Position numbers and translations under genes: made by a program. Source: DATKBT01 sp035546295 (lineage in GTDB: Bacteria; Acidobacteriota; Thermoanaerobaculia; Multivoradales; Multivoraceae). From it: a stretch of 64,000 nt of DNA. Location of the stretch: assembly GCA_035546295.1 (NCBI GenBank), contig DATKBT010000031.1, positions 1-64,000 of the forward strand, read 5' to 3'. Positions 25,866 through 35,098 of this stretch are shown here, one piece after another (position 1 is the first letter of the stretch; each line of letters starts with the position of its first letter). The notes beneath the pieces are model-generated. The model saw nothing but the letters and a program-made list of their open reading frames with translations. It had not been told where the DNA came from and did no database searches.

Positions 25866-27614
25866 CTACAGCTGGGGCGCCGCCGGCGGGCGGGCGGGCG
25901 GGCCGTAAGCGACCCCCTCGACGCTGCGGAAGCGGTCCGGCCCGGCGGAGAGGAGCGCGCGGTTGCGCCCCGAGCGCTTGGCGGCGTAGAGCGCCTGGTC
26001 GGCGAGCTCGAGCAGGCCCTTCCAGTCGTCGACCACCAGCTCCGGGATGGCGGCCACACCGGCCGAGAGGGTGAGGCCGACGCGCTCACCGTCGAGGTCG
26101 GTATCGAGGTCGGTATCGAGCTCCTCGACGGCCTCGCGCAGGCGGTCCACGGCGACCAGGGCGCCGGCGCCGTCGAGCCCGTCGAGCACCATCGCGAACT
26201 CCTCGCCGCCGTAGCGGCAGCACAGATCCGCGCGGCGCATCGTCTCCCTCAGCGCGCGCGAGACTTCGACCAGGGCCTGGTCTCCGGCGGCGTGGCCCCA
26301 GGTGTCGTTGATCGCCTTGAACCAGTCGATGTCGAGCATCGCGACCGCGAGCGGTACGCCGCTCAGGCGGCTGTGCTCGAAGCTCTTGGCCAGGCGCTGC
26401 TCGAAGACCGGTCGCTTGACCAGGCCGGTGAGCGGATCGAGGTTGGCCTCGGCGCCGAGCGCCACCCGCTCGACGGTCGCCGAGAGCTGCTGGACGAGGG
26501 CCTCGAGCAGCTCCGCGCGGGCCGGGTCGAGGCGTCGCGGATCGCACCACAGCTTGATGTAGCCCAGATGGCGGTCGGCAGTCGTGAGCGGCCGATGGAT
26601 CTGGACCCAGCCGCTTCGGCGGTGGATCCCGCGCCGCCGCGGCGGCCGCGCCGAGGGCGTCGCCGGACCGCTGCGCAATCGTCCGCCGCTCTCGGCCGAG
26701 TGGATCTCGAGCTGATCGGAGCCGTCGAGGAGGCCGACCTCGATCCACCCGTACTCGAGGATCTGCGAAACGCTGCGTACGATCTCCAGCGGCAGGTCGG
26801 AGCGCCGGCGCGAGGGCGTCGCGACGATCGTGGCGACCCGCTCCAGAGCCTGGAGCTGATCGCGCAGGGCCTCGGCCCGCCCGCGCTCGAAGGCGGCCAT
26901 GATCGCCAGCAGCGCGAGCGCGACGAACAGGGGAGCGATCCTCGGCCAACCGACCGCGAGAACCGCGGGAGCCGCGGCGAGCCCGAGCGCCCAGCCGAGC
27001 CCGTCCCACAGGCTCGAGTCGAGCTCGCGCTCGCGCACGGGAATCGCGAGCTCGGTCCGCGGCGGCTTGCGGTCGAGCCGCTGGAGTCGTTCCACCGCCC
27101 ACAGGCCGAGGGTGTAGAGAGCGAGACTGGCGACGGCGCCGAACACGCGGGTCGCCGGCTCGAAGCCCCAGATCGATCGCAGCAGCGAGGCGGCGGCGAG
27201 GGTCACGGCTCCGACCGCCAGCGCGTCGGAGAGCCGGCGGGACAGCCGGCGGCGCTCCTGCGGGCGTGCCGACGGCGAGAGGCGCCGGAGCAGGGTCGGG
27301 CGCAGGAGCCTCGCGAGCACCGCCGCCCACGCCGCGCCGGTAGCACTCAGGGTCAGTGCCAGCGCCGGAATCGGCGCGGCGGCGAGGCCGGCCTGGCCAC
27401 GGCGCAGCGGGCGGTAGGCTCCCGCGAGGCCGAGCAGGGCGCCGGCCGCGATCCAGGCGACGGTGGCGAGCTCGGGGCGCAGCGGCGTTCCCGCGCCCGC
27501 GAAGAGCGTGGCGGCCGAGAGGGCGGCGGCGGAGGCGAGTCCCACGATGGCCGATGGCGCCAGGCGGCCTTGCCGTGTCCCGCGGGCGGGATCGGGGGGT
27601 GGGGGCGCGCTCAT
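25866..27614 (-). CDS. Membrane-bound diguanylate cyclase (GGDEF)
   Basis: 582 aa. The N-terminal third has several hydrophobic segments (~20-235), then a GAF-like region (~245-390) and a GGDEF domain (~400-570) with active-site RYGGEEF (GGEEF at 469-473) and DIDWFKAINDTWGHAAGD. It should make cyclic di-GMP in response to a membrane or ligand signal. A 12-bp duplication gives the repeated DTDLDTDLD near residue 510. No RxxD inhibitory site is evident just before GGEEF. Confidence 0.9.
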   Translation of the reverse strand: MSAPPPPDPARGTRQGRLAPSAIVGLASAAALSAATLFAGAGTPLRPELATVAWIAAGALLGLAGAYRPLRRGQAGLAAAPIPALALTLSATGAAWAAVLARLLRPTLLRRLSPSARPQERRRLSRRLSDALAVGAVTLAAASLLRSIWGFEPATRVFGAVASLALYTLGLWAVERLQRLDRKPPRTELAIPVRERELDSSLWDGLGWALGLAAAPAVLAVGWPRIAPLFVALALLAIMAAFERGRAEALRDQLQALERVATIVATPSRRRSDLPLEIVRSVSQILEYGWIEVGLLDGSDQLEIHSAESGGRLRSGPATPSARPPRRRGIHRRSGWVQIHRPLTTADRHLGYIKLWCDPRRLDPARAELLEALVQQLSATVERVALGAEANLDPLTGLVKRPVFEQRLAKSFEHSRLSGVPLAVAMLDIDWFKAINDTWGHAAGDQALVEVSRALRETMRRADLCCRYGGEEFAMVLDGLDGAGALVAVDRLREAVEELDTDLDTDLDGERVGLTLSAGVAAIPELVVDDWKGLLELADQALYAAKRSGRNRALLSAGPDRFRSVEGVAYGPPARPPAAPQL

Positions 27615-28082
27615 GGCAGGGGTCCGCCTGGCAGCGGCGGAATGCGGCCGGGCCGGCGATCTGAGTGGGCTCGACGGATCCCGAGCATGCTACACAGCGG
27701 CTCCGGCTTCCACTCGGCCGCCCGCGATCGGTAGTGGGTCAGACCCCCTACCCGCGATCTGGGCAGGCGTCGGGCGAGTCTCCCGGCGAATCCGCAAACC
27801 GGACGCGAGCCGCGCCGAGGCGTCGGGCGGCTGGAGTGGCAGGGCACGCCGCCGGAGCGAGGGACCCTGCCGCCGAGATCGACGGCGCAGGGGCTGCGCC
27901 CGCAGCGCGTCGATTCCCTACACCCCCAAATTCACATAGACTTACGCTCTGGCGAAACGAACGGTACGGCTCTGCGCTCAGACGGGGCGACAGTCCGCGT
28001 CTCCCGGCGGCGGCCCGTTCGAGGCGTGTCGGAATCACCGTCTCGGGCGGGAGAATGTCGGGGCCGCTTGGGGTAAGTGGGA
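27615..28082. other. Divergent promoter region, GGDEF gene / mglB
   Basis: 468 nt without a credible gene. A candidate mglB promoter, TTCCCT (27914-27919), 17 nt, TAGACT (27937-27942), lies about 140 nt before mglB. Confidence 0.5.
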
Positions 28083-28571
28083 ATGGGTCAAGGCAATCTC
28101 GTAATCCATCAGGAAGACTACCAGAGCATCGAGGACGTGCTGCGCCGGCTGCGCCACGAGTCGAATGCTCGGGCGATCTTCTTGATCGACAAGACCGGCC
28201 AGCAGATCGCGGCCTCCGGTGAGCTGGACGAGTTCGACACCACGTCTCTGGCGTCGCTGACCGCGGGCAACGTCGCCGCGACCGACGGGCTCGCCAAGCT
28301 CATCGGCGAGCGTGAGTTCTCGGTGCTGTTCCACGAAGGCCAGCAGGACCACATCCACATCTCGATCGTCGGGCAGCGCGCGATCCTCCTGGTGATCTTC
28401 GACGACCGCTCCTCGCTCGGTCTCGTCCGCCTGCGCGTCAAGCGGGCCAGCGGTGAGATGGAGAGGATCTTCGAGCGGCTGTCGACGCGTAGCAGCTTCG
28501 CCGACGGTCAGCCCACCAGCCCGTTCGCCGAGATCACCGACGAGGACATCGACGCCCTGTTCTCGGAGTAG
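28083..28571 (+). CDS. mglB: MglB-like Roadblock/LC7 GTPase-activating protein
   Basis: 162 aa. Roadblock/LC7 fold: YQSIEDVLRRLRHESNARAIFLIDKTGQQIAASGEL and the later LVIFDDRSSLGLVRLRVKRA. In Myxococcus MglB is the GAP for MglA in polarity control. A GTG six bases earlier is possible, but ATG 28083 gives the N-terminus MGQGNLVIHQED, which resembles known MglB. mglA follows after 98 nt. Confidence 0.88.
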   Translation: MGQGNLVIHQEDYQSIEDVLRRLRHESNARAIFLIDKTGQQIAASGELDEFDTTSLASLTAGNVAATDGLAKLIGEREFSVLFHEGQQDHIHISIVGQRAILLVIFDDRSSLGLVRLRVKRASGEMERIFERLSTRSSFADGQPTSPFAEITDEDIDALFSE

Positions 28572-28669
28572 CGAGAGGCGCCCAGAGGAAAGAGGACTGC
28601 TCGCGGCCAAGCCGTGGCAGGCCTCGTCGGTCTGGTGAGGCGACCAAGTCAGCGACCGCAGGCTCCGCG

Positions 28670-29251
28670 ATGACGTTCATCAACTACGCGAACCGCGAGA
28701 TCAACTGCAAGATCGTGTACTACGGTCCGGGTCTGGGCGGCAAGACGACGAACCTGCAGTACATCTACGACCGGACCGCCCCCGACTCGAAGGGGAAGAT
28801 GATCTCGCTGGCCACCGAAGCGGATCGCACGCTGTTCTTCGACTTCCTGCCGCTCGACCTCGGCTCCGTGCGCGGCTTCACCACGCGCTTTCATCTCTAC
28901 ACCGTCCCCGGGCAGGTGTTCTACGACGCCAGCCGGAAGCTGATCCTCAAGGGCGCCGACGGGGTCGTGTTCGTGGCCGACAGCCAACCGGAGCGCATGG
29001 ACGCCAACGTGGAGTCGATCCGCAACCTCGAGGAGAACCTCGCCGACCACGGGCTCGACCTCAAGAAGATCCCGTACGCGTTGCAGTTCAACAAGCGCGA
29101 TCTGACGAGCTGCGTGCCGGTCGACCAGATGTACCGCACCCTCAACTACAAGCGCGAGCCGACGTTCGAGGCGGTCGCGACCTCGGGGGTCGGCGTGTTC
29201 GATACTCTCAAGTCCGTGGCCCGGCTGGTCCTCAAGGATCTGAACAGCTGA
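28670..29251 (+). CDS. mglA: MglA-type small Ras-like GTPase
   Basis: 193 aa. P-loop GPGLGGKTT at ~18-26 (Lys25), switch region PLDLGSVRGFTTRFHLYTVPGQVFYDASR, and base-recognition NKRD. The switch-II sequence TVPGQ matches MglA, which together with MglB sets cell polarity and directs motility or surface machinery. Confidence 0.93.
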   Translation: MTFINYANREINCKIVYYGPGLGGKTTNLQYIYDRTAPDSKGKMISLATEADRTLFFDFLPLDLGSVRGFTTRFHLYTVPGQVFYDASRKLILKGADGVVFVADSQPERMDANVESIRNLEENLADHGLDLKKIPYALQFNKRDLTSCVPVDQMYRTLNYKREPTFEAVATSGVGVFDTLKSVARLVLKDLNS

Positions 29252-29496
29252 GCCCGCGGGTCTGTCGGTCCGAGTCTCGGTCGACCCTTCGCGGATTCCG
29301 GCCCGAGCGCGGCCCGAGGAGAGCCGATCGCGGTCGGCGAGAGGCGCCCGACGGAGCGGAGCAGGCCGGGGACGACGGCAGACGAAGACCAGGGGTAGAC
29401 GGAGAGAATCGACGAGGAAGTACGACGAGGAAGTAGTCGTAGACGACGGAGAACGGCTCTCGCGAGGGTCCACGCGCGTCGAGGGGGTGCGGAGCG

Positions 29497-30126
29497 ATGG
29501 CGAAACGTTGGCGCAAGGAAGAGAAGACCTATCTCCGGCGGTACGCCGCCAAGAAGACCGTCGCGGAGCTCGCGACGCGGTTCAAGACCGACACCGGTGA
29601 CGTGGTCGCTCAGCTCGAGGAGCTCGAGCGGAGCAGCAAGGACGGACAGGGCTACAAGGAGCCATACGTGGATCCGACGTTGACGGAGTACGAAGCGGGC
29701 CTCGAGGCCTACTACGCGAAGAAGTGGAGCGTGGCGGCGAAGAAGTTCAGCCACGTCGTCGAGGAGAGCGATCAGCCCGACATCGCGGCGCGGGCGCGGG
29801 TCTTCCTCGCCGCCTGCGAAGAGCGCGAGGCGGGCGCCGAGGAGGAGGGGGAGGACCCCTACCTCGAGGCGGTGGCGGCCAAGAACCGCGGCGACTACGA
29901 GGCTGCCCTCGAGCTGTGCGGTCGCGGCGGCCGTCGCGGCAAGGACGAGCGGTTCGCCTACCTCGCCGCCTCGGCGCTGGCGCTTCAGGGCCAGACCGAC
30001 GAGGCGGTCAAGGTCCTGCTCCAGTCGATCGAGATGGAGCCCGACAACCGCATCCACGCCTATCACGATCCCGACTTCGCCTCGCTCCAGGGCGTCCCCG
30101 AGTACGACGCCCTCTACGAGTCCTGA
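29497..30126 (+). CDS. TPR-type protein downstream of mglA
   Basis: 209 aa, soluble, no signal peptide. The N-terminus is a basic helix pair (RWRKEEKTYLRRYAAKKTVAELATRFK) that resembles a small helix-turn-helix. The rest (~60-205) is helical with TPR-like repeats (YEAGLEAYYAKKWSVAAKKF; AKNRGDYEAALELC). Function unknown; its place after mglBA suggests a partner. glmU follows after 17 nt. Confidence 0.75.
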   Translation: MAKRWRKEEKTYLRRYAAKKTVAELATRFKTDTGDVVAQLEELERSSKDGQGYKEPYVDPTLTEYEAGLEAYYAKKWSVAAKKFSHVVEESDQPDIAARARVFLAACEEREAGAEEEGEDPYLEAVAAKNRGDYEAALELCGRGGRRGKDERFAYLAASALALQGQTDEAVKVLLQSIEMEPDNRIHAYHDPDFASLQGVPEYDALYES

Positions 30127-30143
30127 GCCGGAGCGAGCGCAGG

Positions 30144-31532
30144 ATGTCCCGACCGGCCGCCGGCGAGCGGGTCGCGATCGTCCTCGCGGCGGGTGAAGGG
30201 AAGCGGATGCGCTCCGCGACGCCCAAGGTCCTGCACCAGCTCGCGGGGCGACCCCTGCTCTCCTGGGTGCTCGACAGCGCCCGCACCGCCGGCTGCGCCC
30301 GCCTGGTGGTCGTCGTCGGCCGTCAGGCGAGCGCGATCACCGATCGCTTCGCCGCGCCCGACGTCGAGTTCGTCGAGCAGAGCGAGCGGCTCGGCACCGG
30401 TCACGCGGTGGCGCAGGCGGAGCGGGCTCTGGGCTCGCAGCCGGGGTTGGCGCTGGTGCTCTACGGCGACGTCCCCCTGGTCCGTCCGGCCGCCCTCGAG
30501 CGCCTGCTGGCAGCCGCCGAGGAGGGTTGGGGCGCGGTCGCGGTCGCGCAGGTGGACCGGCCGGGCTCGCTCGGCCGCGTTCTGAGCGAGGGAGGCCGCT
30601 TGAAGGGGATCGTCGAGTCCGTCGACGCCACCCCCGAGCAGCTCGAGATTCGAACGGTCAACTCGGGCCTCTACGCCCTGCGCGTCCCCGATCTCTTCGA
30701 GCGCCTGCGGCAGGTCGCGCCCCACAACGCTCAGGGAGAGCTCTACCTCACCGACGCGGTGGTCGCGGCCGCTGCCGCGGGTGCTGGGGTTCGCTGCGTC
30801 GAGCTCGACGATCCGACCGAGGCCTGGGGGGTCAACGACCGCGCCGAGCTGGCGCGCGCCGAGCACGTCCTGGTGCTGCGCCACGTCGAGCGGCTCCAGG
30901 AGGCGGGGGTCACCGTGCGGGACCCTGCGAGGGTGCTGATCGAGTCGAGCGTCGAGGTGGGAGTCGACAGCGAGATCCACCCCGACGTGACGCTGCTCGG
31001 CGACACCCGCATCGGCGAGCGGGTGAGGCTCCATCAGGGCGTCTGGGTTCGCGACTGCGCGCTGGCGGACGACGTCGAGGTGCTGCCGTACTCGGTGCTC
31101 GACGGCGCGCGAGTGGGGCCGGGATGCGCCATCGGTCCGTTCGCGCGGCTGCGGCCCGGCGCCGAGCTGGCGGAGGGCGTCCGAGTCGGGAACTTCGTCG
31201 AGATCAAGAAGTCCTCGCTGGGCGCCGGGGTCAAGGCCAACCACCTCGCCTACGTCGGCGACGCGACGGTCGGTCCGGGCGTCAACATCGGTGCCGGCGC
31301 CGTCACCTGCAACTACGACGGCGAGCGCAAGCACCGCACCGAGATCGGCGAGGGAGCCTTCATCGGCAGCGATACGATGCTGGTGGCGCCGGTGCGGATC
31401 GGAGCGCGGTCGATCACGGGCGCCGGCTCGGTGATCACCGACGACGTTCCCGACGACAGCCTGGCGTTGGGACGGGCCCGGCAGAGGAACCTGATCGGCT
31501 GGACCGCCAAGCGCGACCGGGCCGAAGAGTGA
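30144..31532 (+). CDS. glmU: Bifunctional UDP-GlcNAc pyrophosphorylase / GlcN-1-P acetyltransferase
   Basis: 462 aa. Makes UDP-GlcNAc for peptidoglycan and LPS. Uridyltransferase domain (1-~230) with LAAGEGKRMRSATPKVLHQL and GTGHAVAQAE; acetyltransferase left-handed beta-helix (~250-455) with repeated hexapeptides and KKSSLGAGVKANHLAYVGDA and GAVTCNYDG. Start ATG 30144 is 17 nt after the previous gene. The C-terminus is intact. Confidence 0.95.
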   Translation: MSRPAAGERVAIVLAAGEGKRMRSATPKVLHQLAGRPLLSWVLDSARTAGCARLVVVVGRQASAITDRFAAPDVEFVEQSERLGTGHAVAQAERALGSQPGLALVLYGDVPLVRPAALERLLAAAEEGWGAVAVAQVDRPGSLGRVLSEGGRLKGIVESVDATPEQLEIRTVNSGLYALRVPDLFERLRQVAPHNAQGELYLTDAVVAAAAAGAGVRCVELDDPTEAWGVNDRAELARAEHVLVLRHVERLQEAGVTVRDPARVLIESSVEVGVDSEIHPDVTLLGDTRIGERVRLHQGVWVRDCALADDVEVLPYSVLDGARVGPGCAIGPFARLRPGAELAEGVRVGNFVEIKKSSLGAGVKANHLAYVGDATVGPGVNIGAGAVTCNYDGERKHRTEIGEGAFIGSDTMLVAPVRIGARSITGAGSVITDDVPDDSLALGRARQRNLIGWTAKRDRAEE

Positions 31533-31743
31533 CCTCCGCGCGCCGCGCCGAGCGGCGAAACGCCCGGCGCCGGCGACGCCCGTGTTCGTTGCCGATCGTG
31601 GTCTCTTCTGCTCAGACGACCGCCGCCGTTCCTAGCGTCCGCACCGCCCTTCTCCGTCTTCTCAGCCCCGATCTCCTGAGCCCCGATCTCCCGAGCTGCT
31701 GAGCCCTTCAGCCCTCTGAGTCCCTGTCCCCACCGCGCACCGC
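31533..31743 (+). other. Gap before uvrD with short tandem repeats
   Basis: 211 nt. GAGCCCCGATCTCC-type units are repeated around 31660-31695, followed by more CTGAG-rich sequence. No ribosome-binding site is evident for the next gene. Confidence 0.5.
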
Positions 31744-34206
31744 ATGAGCCGCGACCTCGAGCACCAGCTCAACCCCGAACAGTGGGAGGCGGTGCGCCAC
31801 GGAGAGGGCCCGCAGCTCGTGCTCGCGGGAGCGGGGACCGGCAAGACCCGGGTGATCACCCATCGGGTCGCCTGGCTGATCGCCGAGCGCGGTGTCGAGC
31901 CCTGGCGGATCGCGGGCGTGACCTTCACCAACAAGGCGGCCACCGAGATGCGCGAGCGCGTCGAGAAGCTGCTGGGGGGTTCGACCGAGGTGTTCCTCGG
32001 GACCTTCCACCGCTTCGCCCTGCGCCTGCTGCGCCGTTACGGGGAGCGCGTCGGGCTGCCGCGGGGCTTCGCGATCCTCGACACCAGCGATCAGCTCGCG
32101 GTGATGAAGCGTGCGCTCGAAGCGGCGCAGCTCGACGATTCGGTGTTCGCGCCGCGCGCGGTGCTGTCGCGGGTCAGCTCGGCCAAGAACCGGTTGCTCG
32201 GGCCGGCCGAGCTCGAGCGGGAGTCGAGTGGCTTCTTCGAGCAGGGGGTGGTGCGCGCCTACAGCTCCTATCAACGGTTGCTGCGCGAGAGCGGCGGCGC
32301 CGACTTCGACGATCTGATCGCGCTCGCCGTGCGCCTTCTCGAGCAGGAGGAGGAGCTGGGAGAGCGCATGCGACGCCGGCTGCGCTACTTGCTGGTCGAC
32401 GAGTTCCAGGACACCAACCACGCGCAGCTCCGCCTGATCGAGACGCTCGCCGGCCGCGGCGGCAACCTCACCGCCGTCGGCGACGAGGACCAGGGGATCT
32501 ATCGCTGGCGCGGCGCCGAGCTCGACAACATCCTCGAGTTCGAACGGCACTTTCCGGGTGCGGTGGTGCGCAAGCTCGAGCGCAACTACCGCTCGACCCA
32601 GACCATCCTCGACGCCTCCGGTCACCTGGTATCGCACAACGTCTCGCGCCGCGGCAAGAAGCTCTGGACCGAGACCACCGGCGGCGATCCCGTGCGCGTG
32701 TACCGGGCGCGCGACGAGGCGGACGAGGCGCGCTGGATCGTGCGGACGCTGCGCGGCGCCCACGACGCGCTGAGCTACCGCCAGATGGCGGTGCTGATGC
32801 GAACCAACTCGCAGACCCGCGTGCTCGAGGAGGAGCTGATGCGCCACCAGGTGCCGTACCACCTGGTGGCGGGGACCCGCTTCTACGAACGGGCCGAGGT
32901 CAAGGACGTGGTCGCCTACTTGAGGGTGGTCCGCACTCCCCAGGACAACCTCTCGCTGCGACGGATTCTCAACACCCCGCCGCGGGGCATCGGCAAGGCC
33001 ACCCAGAACACTCTGTTCCAGGAGGCCGACGAGCTCGGTCACTCGCTGTGGGACGTGCTGCGGCTCGAACGCTTCGGCGGGCTCTCGCCCCGCGCCGCGA
33101 ACGCGCTGCGCGGCTTCCGCGACCTCGTCCTCGAGCTGCGCTCGTGCTCCGCGGAGCTGGATCTGGGGGAGCTCGTCGAGCGGATCCTCGAGCGCACCGG
33201 CTACGAGGCCCTCTACCGCAAGGACGACGACGAGGCGCGGGCGCGGCTCGAGAACCTGCGCGAGCTGGTCTCGGCGGCTCAGGAGTTCGCCGAGGACTAC
33301 GGCGAAGGGCACCCGGCCTTCCTGTCGGCCTCGGCGCCCCCCTCCTCCCCCGAGGCGCGCAGCGCGCAGGGCAGCCTGCTGGCGCCGAGCGCGGCGCAGA
33401 CGGCGGCCGGAGCCGCGGTGGCGGTGCCCGCTCGAGCTCTGCCGGGCTCGGAGGATCCGGAGTCCGGCGATGCGCCCGCTTCCCGGGGCCCGCTCGCCGC
33501 CCTCGACGACAGCGGCGAGGTCGAGGAGGACGATCCGCTGACCTCGTTCCTCGATTACGTGTCGCTGGTCAGCGACACCGACGCGCTCGCCGCCGACCGC
33601 GGCGTCTCGCTGATGACCCTGCACGCCGCCAAGGGGCTCGAGTTCGCCCTGGTGTGCGTCGCCGGTCTCGAGGACGGGCTGATCCCCCACTTCAACTCGG
33701 TCAGCGAGGACGAGGTCGAGGAGGAGCGGCGGCTGCTCTACGTCGGCATGACGCGCGCGCGCCAACGACTGATGCTCTCCTCCTGCCAGCGCCGCCGGGT
33801 GGCCGGGCGCTACCAGGATCAGCACCCGTCGCCGTTTCTCGACGAGCTGCCGGCCGAGCTCCTCGAGGTGGAGGACGGCACCGTTCCCGCGATCGCTCCG
33901 GCGGCCAGCGGCGTCTACACCTACTTCGGTCGCGCTCCCCACACCTCGTCGGCTCCCCGCGGCGAGCCTCCCGACTGGCTACGGCGCGACGGCCCCCCCC
34001 GCACGCCCCGGCCAGCCGCTGCGCCGGAGGGTCTCGCCGCCGACCTTCCGCTCGAGCGCGGCCAGGGAGTGCGTCACCCGACGCTGGGCTCGGGGGTCAT
34101 CCTCGACGTCGAGGGCTCCGGCGAGAACGCGAAGCTCACGGTCTTCTTCGAACGCGGGGGCAAGCGCCGGCTGATCGCCAAGTACGCCGGTCTCAGGCCG
34201 CGGTGA
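31744..34206 (+). CDS. UvrD/PcrA/Rep-family ATP-dependent DNA helicase
   Basis: 820 aa, superfamily 1A 3'-5' helicase for repair and replication-fork maintenance. Walker A LAGAGTGKTRVI (Lys34), VDEFQDTNHAQ (motif II), GDEDQGIYRWRGAE (III), LERNYRST (IV), LMTLHAAKGLEF (V) and VGMTRARQRL (VI). A ~65-residue Ala/Pro insertion sits at ~535-600, and the tail resembles PcrA (GVRHPTLGSGVILDVEG). It has no exonuclease domain. Confidence 0.95.
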   Translation: MSRDLEHQLNPEQWEAVRHGEGPQLVLAGAGTGKTRVITHRVAWLIAERGVEPWRIAGVTFTNKAATEMRERVEKLLGGSTEVFLGTFHRFALRLLRRYGERVGLPRGFAILDTSDQLAVMKRALEAAQLDDSVFAPRAVLSRVSSAKNRLLGPAELERESSGFFEQGVVRAYSSYQRLLRESGGADFDDLIALAVRLLEQEEELGERMRRRLRYLLVDEFQDTNHAQLRLIETLAGRGGNLTAVGDEDQGIYRWRGAELDNILEFERHFPGAVVRKLERNYRSTQTILDASGHLVSHNVSRRGKKLWTETTGGDPVRVYRARDEADEARWIVRTLRGAHDALSYRQMAVLMRTNSQTRVLEEELMRHQVPYHLVAGTRFYERAEVKDVVAYLRVVRTPQDNLSLRRILNTPPRGIGKATQNTLFQEADELGHSLWDVLRLERFGGLSPRAANALRGFRDLVLELRSCSAELDLGELVERILERTGYEALYRKDDDEARARLENLRELVSAAQEFAEDYGEGHPAFLSASAPPSSPEARSAQGSLLAPSAAQTAAGAAVAVPARALPGSEDPESGDAPASRGPLAALDDSGEVEEDDPLTSFLDYVSLVSDTDALAADRGVSLMTLHAAKGLEFALVCVAGLEDGLIPHFNSVSEDEVEEERRLLYVGMTRARQRLMLSSCQRRRVAGRYQDQHPSPFLDELPAELLEVEDGTVPAIAPAASGVYTYFGRAPHTSSAPRGEPPDWLRRDGPPRTPRPAAAPEGLAADLPLERGQGVRHPTLGSGVILDVEGSGENAKLTVFFERGGKRRLIAKYAGLRPR

Positions 34207-34246
34207 CGACTCGCGGCATCGACCGCCGGGCGGCGCCGTCGCATCG

Positions 34247-34816
34247 TCAAGCCGGCAGGAAGTCCTCGCGCAGCAGCGCATAGAGCATGTGGTCGACCCG
34301 CGCTCCGCGCAGCTTGAAGTAACCGCGCAGGCGACCTTCCTGGACGAAGCCGAGCTTCTCCAGCACCCGCTTCGATGGCTCGTTGCCGACCGCGCAGCGC
34401 GCCTCGATCCGCTCGATGGCGGTGCGGAGGAAGAGATCCGGAAGGAGCTGCGCGAGCGCGGCGCTCATCACGCCGAGACCCTGGAACGAAGAAGACAGTG
34501 CATAGCCGATCTCGCTCAGGCCGTGCTCCCAGTTCGCCACCACCAGCGTGATCCAGCCGCAGGGGGTGCCGTCGGCCTCGACGATCCACACGAAGCGATC
34601 TCCGCGCGCTCGGTAGAGATCCTCCATGTCGAGCGACGCGATGTCGGTGCGCAGCTGCGAGGTCGGTACGTCGTGCAGCGGCTGATACCGCCGGACGGTC
34701 TCCTCGGCGCGCCACTGACGAAGGAGGGGGGCATCCTCGCCGCTAGCCGCTCGCACCAGGACGTTGGGAGTCCGTCCCTCTGATCCGGTGCCGCTCCTCG
34801 TTGCGGTCGAGATCAT
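34247..34816 (-). CDS. GNAT-family N-acetyltransferase (RimJ/RimL type)
   Basis: 189 aa from ATG 34816. LVRAASGEDAPLLRQWRAEE at the N-terminus, acetyl-CoA region around SSSFQGLGVMSAALAQLLPDLF and the RIEARCAVGNEPSKRVLEKLGFVQEGRLRGYF motif are typical of RimJ/RimL-like enzymes. Substrate unknown. The start is supported by TACAAT 6 nt upstream; a longer ORF to 35074 has random composition. Confidence 0.87.
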   Translation of the reverse strand: MISTATRSGTGSEGRTPNVLVRAASGEDAPLLRQWRAEETVRRYQPLHDVPTSQLRTDIASLDMEDLYRARGDRFVWIVEADGTPCGWITLVVANWEHGLSEIGYALSSSFQGLGVMSAALAQLLPDLFLRTAIERIEARCAVGNEPSKRVLEKLGFVQEGRLRGYFKLRGARVDHMLYALLREDFLPA

Positions 34817-34822
34817 GCCGGC

Positions 34823-34828
34823 ATTGTA
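34823..34828 (-). promoter_or_regulatory. -10 element of a leaderless acetyltransferase transcript
   Basis: TACAAT on the minus strand is separated from the ATG at 34816 by exactly 6 nt, with no ribosome-binding site between. Confidence 0.5.
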
Positions 34829-35098
34829 CGAGGGCTGCATCCGATCCGCGGCAGGCGAAGCGGGCGGCCTGCCGATCGCGCCGGGCCACTCAGCGGCAGC
34901 GGACCGCGCCCTCGGCGTCGCGTCGGCGAGGACGGCGCAGCGACTCGGGCCCTCGGCGGTCCCCTGCGCTCTCCTCGCGGCCAGCCGGCGGCGACGCTCC
35001 CACGGAAGGGGTGCGCGGCTGTCCGGCTCAGTCGATCGCCCGGCGGAACGTCGAGCTCCCATCCGATGATCCATGGAGGCGGTACGCGAAGCTCCAGC

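Noticed and set aside
31708..33942. 744-codon minus-strand frame
   Set aside because: Antisense of the uvrD/pcrA helicase, with random His/Arg/Glu-rich composition.
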